This document shows positions 15,346 through 18,720 of a stretch of 18,720 nt of DNA, one piece after another. This DNA is from an uncultured Roseburia sp. Its GTDB lineage: Bacteria; Bacillota; Clostridia; Lachnospirales; Lachnospiraceae. The first letter of the stretch is position 1; every line of letters starts with the position of its first letter. The stretch is from contig CAJTYI010000063.1 in NCBI GenBank assembly GCA_910584215.1, positions 1-18,720 of the forward strand. Direction: 5' to 3'. The notes beneath the pieces are model-generated. The model was not told the DNA's origin, did not search any database, and worked only from the letters and a program-made list of their open reading frames with translations. The position numbers were made by a program, and so were the translations under genes.

Positions 15346-16731
15346 TTATATCTGCTCCATGATTTCCCCGATCGTCATATCCGGCTCTGCAATTCCTTTA
15401 AAGAGAATCCGCATCATATAGTAATACAACAGCTCCATATCATGCTCTTCTAAGTGAGCAGTCTGGTAATGGTATGAGAAGTTCATGCCCCCGTGCTCCG
15501 TGTGGGAAACGGTCAGATACATCTTCTTGGTGGCCGCGCCGTTGGCAAACCATTTGGAATGTTGCGCAATATTCTCAAGCTGTGGATTGTCCATTTTCAC
15601 CGGCATCGGCTGATAGGTCAGATAACAGCTCTCATATGTGGTATGTTCCGGGGTGTGATAGCGTTTTCTCATCTCTTCCATAATCAACGCCGGGTCGTAA
15701 TTGCTGTGCATGTAAATTCTGTTTTGCACATTCTGTATCTCGTATGCAGCCGCCAAAAATTCCATCTCCGGTGGAATCACCGTCCTGCAGGGAAACATGA
15801 TAGTTCTGCTGCCGCCCGACGTCCACTCGTCATGCGTCGACCGCCGTGAGATAAAGTTCTCGATCGTAATATCTTCCTGCCCGTTGTTGACTTTTGACAG
15901 ATAAGTGCGGATGCCGAGCAGCAACAAATTGGTCATGGAAAGCTGATGGTTCATGCAAAAAGCAATCAGATTTCTGGTAGGCTCGGGCTCTAGCACATAA
16001 TCTTTTACCGCCACAAATAAATTCTTCAATTCGATATCGGCAGCTCTTAAATTCTTGTCACCGTGCCGCTCTCTCGCCTCCTCAAGTACGGATGGCCCCT
16101 GGATATCTGAATAGAGCGGCTCTCCCAGCGCGTCTAGCTGGTCGTCCCAGAACTTCTTGTCCTTGGCCGCACGCTTTTCATTGCCCGCCTTTTTCAAATC
16201 CTTTTCGAGCACCATCTCAAAATCGGCAAGATCTTTCGGATATTCGGAGCCAAAACGATAATGCGTGTATAGCTGCATCAGATCGTTGATCATCACCACC
16301 AATCCGCACGAATCAATCAATCTGTGGTCCATATGGAGGAAAAATCCATTGTAGCCCTCCGCAAGTTTTACCATCGTCACATCGCACAATGGAATATCAT
16401 GCCCATCAAACGTCTCATAAGCCCACTGCTGCATCAAATTGTCCGCCTCTGCCAGGCTCATGCCCGACAAATCTTTCAGCGGAATATCCCTAGTTTCTTT
16501 TTCCACAATATACTGTTTTACTTCCCCGTTTTTATCGGGCTTGGTAAAACGGATTCTCATACACCCATAACGCTCAAATTCCAACTGGATACACTTTTTT
16601 AACAGGCCAAAATCTAGGGCTGCCTTTAGGGATGCTACCACACTGACCCCTGATACCTGCTGTGTGTTGTAATCCAAAATCCAGTTGTGATGCATTTTCT
16701 GTGCCGCTGTCAATGGATAATATTCTCTCAT
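15346..16731 (-). CDS. Stand-alone NRPS condensation-domain protein
   Basis: A 461-residue single-domain protein, the usual size of one condensation (C) domain. It begins MREYYPLTAAQKMHHNW, the C1-type opening seen in C domains. The active-site motif HHxxxDG appears as DHRLIDS (135-141): the catalytic second His (H136) and the Asp (D140) are kept, the first His is Asp and the Gly is Ser. A C-terminal half with ENFISRRSTHDEWTSGGSRTIMFPCRTVIPP resembles the bridging region of the fold. It should join a carrier-bound acyl group to an amine or alcohol. The start has GAGGAGG six bases upstream. It is upstream of the carrier and ligase genes on the same strand. I found no convincing promoter in the 160 bp before it, so it may be read from the hydrolase promoter. 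Confidence 0.9.
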   Translation of the reverse strand: MREYYPLTAAQKMHHNWILDYNTQQVSGVSVVASLKAALDFGLLKKCIQLEFERYGCMRIRFTKPDKNGEVKQYIVEKETRDIPLKDLSGMSLAEADNLMQQWAYETFDGHDIPLCDVTMVKLAEGYNGFFLHMDHRLIDSCGLVVMINDLMQLYTHYRFGSEYPKDLADFEMVLEKDLKKAGNEKRAAKDKKFWDDQLDALGEPLYSDIQGPSVLEEARERHGDKNLRAADIELKNLFVAVKDYVLEPEPTRNLIAFCMNHQLSMTNLLLLGIRTYLSKVNNGQEDITIENFISRRSTHDEWTSGGSRTIMFPCRTVIPPEMEFLAAAYEIQNVQNRIYMHSNYDPALIMEEMRKRYHTPEHTTYESCYLTYQPMPVKMDNPQLENIAQHSKWFANGAATKKMYLTVSHTEHGGMNFSYHYQTAHLEEHDMELLYYYMMRILFKGIAEPDMTIGEIMEQI

Positions 16732-16855
16732 GCACGACCTCCTCTTTTTCTTTCTGATGAGAACCTAACACATTTTGATCTTTATTTCTACCCCTGTTCG
16801 GATTTAGCAAACAGTTTACCCAAAATTGACCGAGACTTTGTATCACTGGTTATTT

Positions 16856-16909
16856 TTATTTGTTTTCTATTTTCTACTTGTTTTCTATCTTTTACTTGTT
16901 TTCTATTTT
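16856..16909 (-). repeat. Three tandem 18-bp repeats carrying the hydrolase stop codon
   Basis: In the hydrolase reading frame the units are AAAATAGAAAACAAGTAA, AAGATAGAAAACAAGTAG and AAAATAGAAAACAAATAA. Each encodes KIENK followed by a stop. The first unit is the true end of the protein, the other two are downstream copies. The unit length is a multiple of three, so any readthrough meets two more in-frame stops. Confidence 0.9.
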
Positions 16910-17866
16910 TTCAAAAAACTCCATTATCTTTTCCTGGTACAGCTTTGGCTCTTCGTACGCGCTGCAAAGATGCCTCGCCTCCGGTATCACGACAAGTTCC
17001 TTTGGCGCGCGGCACAAAGAATAGTTATAGAGCGAATTTCCCGGATCCACATAAGTGTCTTTGGCTCCGTGGAAAAATAATACCGGCCGCCGGTTCGTTT
17101 TCATCGCCCGTGAGGTGTCCGCATCTCTCATGCGAAACCCTGCAAACAGAGCGCAGAACAGATCAAGGCGCAACAGCAGCAGTCCAACCCAATGGAGATG
17201 AAACCAGTTAGCAGCCATATCCTCAACCTGTCCTTTCATCGAGCGAAATCCGCAGTCTGCAATCAACCCTTTCACTTCCTGAGGCAGACTCTGCCCGGAT
17301 GCCATCAGCACGGACGCAGCCCCCATCGACTCCCCATAGAGATAGATGGGAAGTTTTCTTTGATTGCGCTTCGCCAGATAGTGCGCCCATTTCTGCACAT
17401 CATATTGCTCCATCGCCCCAAAAGTAATATACTCCCCTCCGCTCTCCCCGCAGCATCTTTGATCAATAAAGAGCAGGTCACAGTGATTTTCATGAAGAAA
17501 GCGTGAAATATAGGCGAAATCTCCAAACCCGCTGCCTTTATAGCCGTGGCTTAAGAGCACAATCCGTCTGGCCTGGCGCGCCGGCAGGTAGGACGCATGC
17601 AGTTTTAAGCCATCCGCGCTTCTTAGATAGCAGTCACGCATATGCTGTTGTCTGCACCAGGCTTTTCCCTCCTCATATTCTCTTTCAAACTTATATCTGG
17701 GATGATTCACCTTAGTGTGGGACAACTCAAACCATTTCTTTTTGATCAATCTCTTATTGTCTTTGCAGCAAACAATCATCTTAAAAAAAGACCAGCCGGA
17801 AGCCATAAAAACAGCAGACACTGCGCAAACAGCGCTAAGAATTTTAATCACTTTATCTTTCATCAT
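16892..17866 (-). CDS. Membrane-anchored alpha/beta hydrolase
   Basis: A 324-residue serine hydrolase. An N-terminal hydrophobic helix (about 7-26, IKILSAVCAVSAVFMASGW) anchors it. The hydrolase fold follows: LLSHGYKGSG (oxyanion loop, about 105), DQRCCGESGG, the nucleophile elbow YGESMG (Ser180), HGAKDTYVDP (Asp270) and EARHL (His299). The strongly basic stretch after the anchor (KDNKRLIKKK) leaves the orientation unsure and even favours a cytoplasmic catalytic domain by the positive-inside rule. Two ATGs are adjacent at 17866 and 17863; GAGGG is three and six bases away, so the second may be the real start. The substrate is unknown (ester, thioester, amide or peptide). It lies 160 bp before the condensation gene on the same strand. 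Confidence 0.88.
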   Translation of the reverse strand: MMKDKVIKILSAVCAVSAVFMASGWSFFKMIVCCKDNKRLIKKKWFELSHTKVNHPRYKFEREYEEGKAWCRQQHMRDCYLRSADGLKLHASYLPARQARRIVLLSHGYKGSGFGDFAYISRFLHENHCDLLFIDQRCCGESGGEYITFGAMEQYDVQKWAHYLAKRNQRKLPIYLYGESMGAASVLMASGQSLPQEVKGLIADCGFRSMKGQVEDMAANWFHLHWVGLLLLRLDLFCALFAGFRMRDADTSRAMKTNRRPVLFFHGAKDTYVDPGNSLYNYSLCRAPKELVVIPEARHLCSAYEEPKLYQEKIMEFFEKIENK

Positions 17867-17887
17867 TTTCCCTCTTTTCTTGATGGC

Positions 17888-17909
17888 AAAAAGCGGCTAT
17901 GACAGCCGC
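17888..17909 (-). terminator. Terminator-like hairpin in the hydrolase leader
   Basis: GCGGCT and AGCCGC form a perfect 6-bp GC-rich stem with a 5-base loop (GTCAT), followed at once by TTTTT. It lies 22 bp before the hydrolase ATG and downstream of the predicted promoter, so it could act as an attenuator. There is no room for another promoter between hairpin and gene. Confidence 0.75.
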
Positions 17910-17928
17910 ATATCCTGATATTACCGCT

Positions 17929-17957
17929 ATTATAATAGTATTCCCACAAAAAAGCAA
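17929..17957 (-). promoter_or_regulatory. Promoter for the hydrolase (and possibly the C-T-A genes)
   Basis: -35 TTGCTT (17952-17957), 17-bp spacer, perfect -10 TATAAT (17929-17934). The -10 lies in a perfect 12-bp palindrome CTATTATAATAG (17927-17938), so a TATAAT also reads on the plus strand. The predicted start is near 17922, giving a leader of about 56 bases that contains the hairpin. Confidence 0.7.
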
Positions 17958-18018
17958 ATAATGGCAAAACAGCGGAACAAAACAAACCCCTGCGCAAACC
18001 TCCATTGTTTTCAGGCAC

Positions 18019-18073
18019 AAAAAGAGGAGCCGTTGCAAAAGTAGATGAATCATCTACTTTTTGCAACGGCTCC
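18019..18073 (-). terminator. Long intrinsic terminator after the small membrane protein gene
   Basis: Arms beginning GGAGCCGTTGCAAAA and their complement form about 22 pairs with one A bulge around a tiny loop, then TCTTTTTG on the minus strand. It lies 32 bp after the stop at 18105 and isolates that gene from the hydrolase promoter. The plus strand lacks a T-run directly after the stem. Confidence 0.88.
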
Positions 18074-18104
18074 TTCGCCTTTATGTAATCTTTGCCTTCG
18101 TTGC

Positions 18105-18404
18105 TCAATTTTTTTGTTCTTTCTGCATCTGCTCTACCGTTTCCTCCACCGCTGAAATTCTCCTGTACAGCATCTCCTGATTTTCCAGAATTTCACTCAG
18201 TGCAAATAATATGACCGTGCCGACTGCCGTGCCAAAAATTCCTACCGCAAACCAAACCACCGTCAGGAAGATACTCCGCTCTCCCGTAATCCCTCTATAA
18301 GACTCGTAGTCTATTGTGATACCGTTCGCTCTCGCTAAAGCGATAGAACCGATCACCCCCAGAACCATAAATACCATTGCCAGTGTATGAGCTATTTTCC
18401 TCAT
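18105..18404 (-). CDS. Small membrane protein with C-terminal coiled coil
   Basis: A 99-residue protein not matching a family I can name. Helix one is about 5-24 (AHTLAMVFMVLGVIGSIALA), helix two about 46-68 (FLTVVWFAVGIFGTAVGTVILFA). The two are joined by a short polar loop with NGITIDYESYRGITGERS. The tail (SEILENQEMLYRRISAVEETVEQMQKEQKN) is charged and heptad-like, so it probably forms a cytoplasmic coiled coil. The start has AAGGAGG nine bases upstream. It is followed by a strong terminator, so it ends its own unit. Function unknown. Confidence 0.8.
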   Translation of the reverse strand: MRKIAHTLAMVFMVLGVIGSIALARANGITIDYESYRGITGERSIFLTVVWFAVGIFGTAVGTVILFALSEILENQEMLYRRISAVEETVEQMQKEQKN

Positions 18405-18451
18405 AATAAAACTCCTCCTTTGTCTCTTCCTGCTATCATGGGTTGTAACTG

Positions 18452-18541
18452 TTAATCATATGATACCTCTAAAACTGCTGCCCGTAAAGCGTCCATGTTT
18501 ATATATTCCCCCGCTGTAGCACCAACACGAACGTTTTGCAT
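18452..18541 (-). CDS. Possible 29-residue small ORF
   Basis: An ATG at 18541 with AAGGA about eight bases upstream opens 29 codons to TAA. The protein starts MQNVRVGATAGEYINMDALR and has no hydrophobic helix. It lies 47 bp before the small membrane protein gene, where it could be a leader peptide or a chance frame. A TATAGT (18564-18569) with a poor -35 is the only promoter candidate nearby. Too short to judge from codon use. Confidence 0.3.
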   Translation of the reverse strand: MQNVRVGATAGEYINMDALRAAVLEVSYD

Positions 18542-18720
18542 TCTTCCGTTCCTTTTCACCTTTACTATATGTTATTAGATTGAAAACTTTATTTCATATA
18601 AATGAATAACTATGCATATCTGTTCTATCGGAAGTGATATAAATTTTATATATTCACAACGTATATGCGGCGTCCGGCAGGCATCCTAATTGCAGGTGCT
18701 ACTTGTCTTTTGACCCTCCG
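18542..18720 (-). other. AT-rich region and undefined window end
   Basis: 18542-18660 is very AT-rich and likely holds promoter sequence of the following gene, but I cannot place a confident -35/-10 pair. From 18720 to about 18646 one minus-strand frame is open for 24 codons and ends in TAA, so it could be the tail of a gene outside the window. The stretch 18661-18720 is clearly more GC-rich than its neighbour. Nothing more can be said. Confidence 0.3.

Noticed and set aside
17863..18108. Minus-strand open frame downstream of the small membrane protein (81 codons)
   Set aside because: It starts on a TTG overlapping the previous stop, has no ribosome binding site and runs straight through the strong terminator and the hydrolase promoter.
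18634..18657. CRP-like dyad GTGA...TCAC in the AT-rich region
   Set aside because: The arms do not align without a gap and the spacing differs from CRP sites; AT-rich chance symmetry is likely.

Overview
The window looks like a chromosomal segment of a Gram-positive clostridium, most likely a Lachnospiraceae member. The reasons are moderate GC, strong AGGAGG-type ribosome binding sites, a T-box-controlled isoleucyl-tRNA synthetase of the long (about 1040-residue) type, the pur gene order purE-purM-purN-purD, and several small membrane proteins typical of that family. The taxonomic call is inference from gene content only. Almost every gene is on the minus strand; the one clear exception is a TetR-family regulator.

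Layout, from high to low coordinate (the direction of transcription for most genes). (1) 18720-18452: AT-rich leader with a possible 29-codon small ORF. (2) 18404-18105: a two-helix membrane protein, closed by a strong terminator. (3) 17957-13391: the most interesting block. It starts with a promoter and a terminator-like hairpin in the leader of a membrane-anchored alpha/beta hydrolase. Then come a free-standing NRPS condensation domain, a free-standing acyl carrier protein and a free-standing acyl-adenylating ligase. Together these form a split C-T-A assembly line that could make an acyl amide or related conjugate. A large 29-bp-paired inverted repeat, with a competing alternative stem, sits between the condensation and carrier genes. 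(4) 12820-13398 (+): a TetR regulator that meets the ligase gene tail to tail, sharing 8 bp, with operator-like repeats at its own promoter. (5) 12644-10990: pyrE (with a clear promoter), a VanZ-like protein and a small membrane protein that seems to start at CTG. (6) 10936-8921: an M29-type aminopeptidase with a long N-terminal extension. (7) 8774-3499: purE, purM, purN, purD, a HAD phosphatase and a DHH phosphoesterase, closely packed. (8) 3483-1: a consensus promoter, an isoleucine T-box leader with terminator, and ileS, which runs off the window start.

How the genes fit together: the right half is a candidate specialised-metabolite locus (activation, carrier loading, condensation, possible hydrolysis, local regulation). 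The left half is housekeeping: purine and pyrimidine synthesis, metabolite or nucleotide clean-up, peptide turnover and isoleucine charging. No tRNA, rRNA, CRISPR array, transposase or phage gene was seen.
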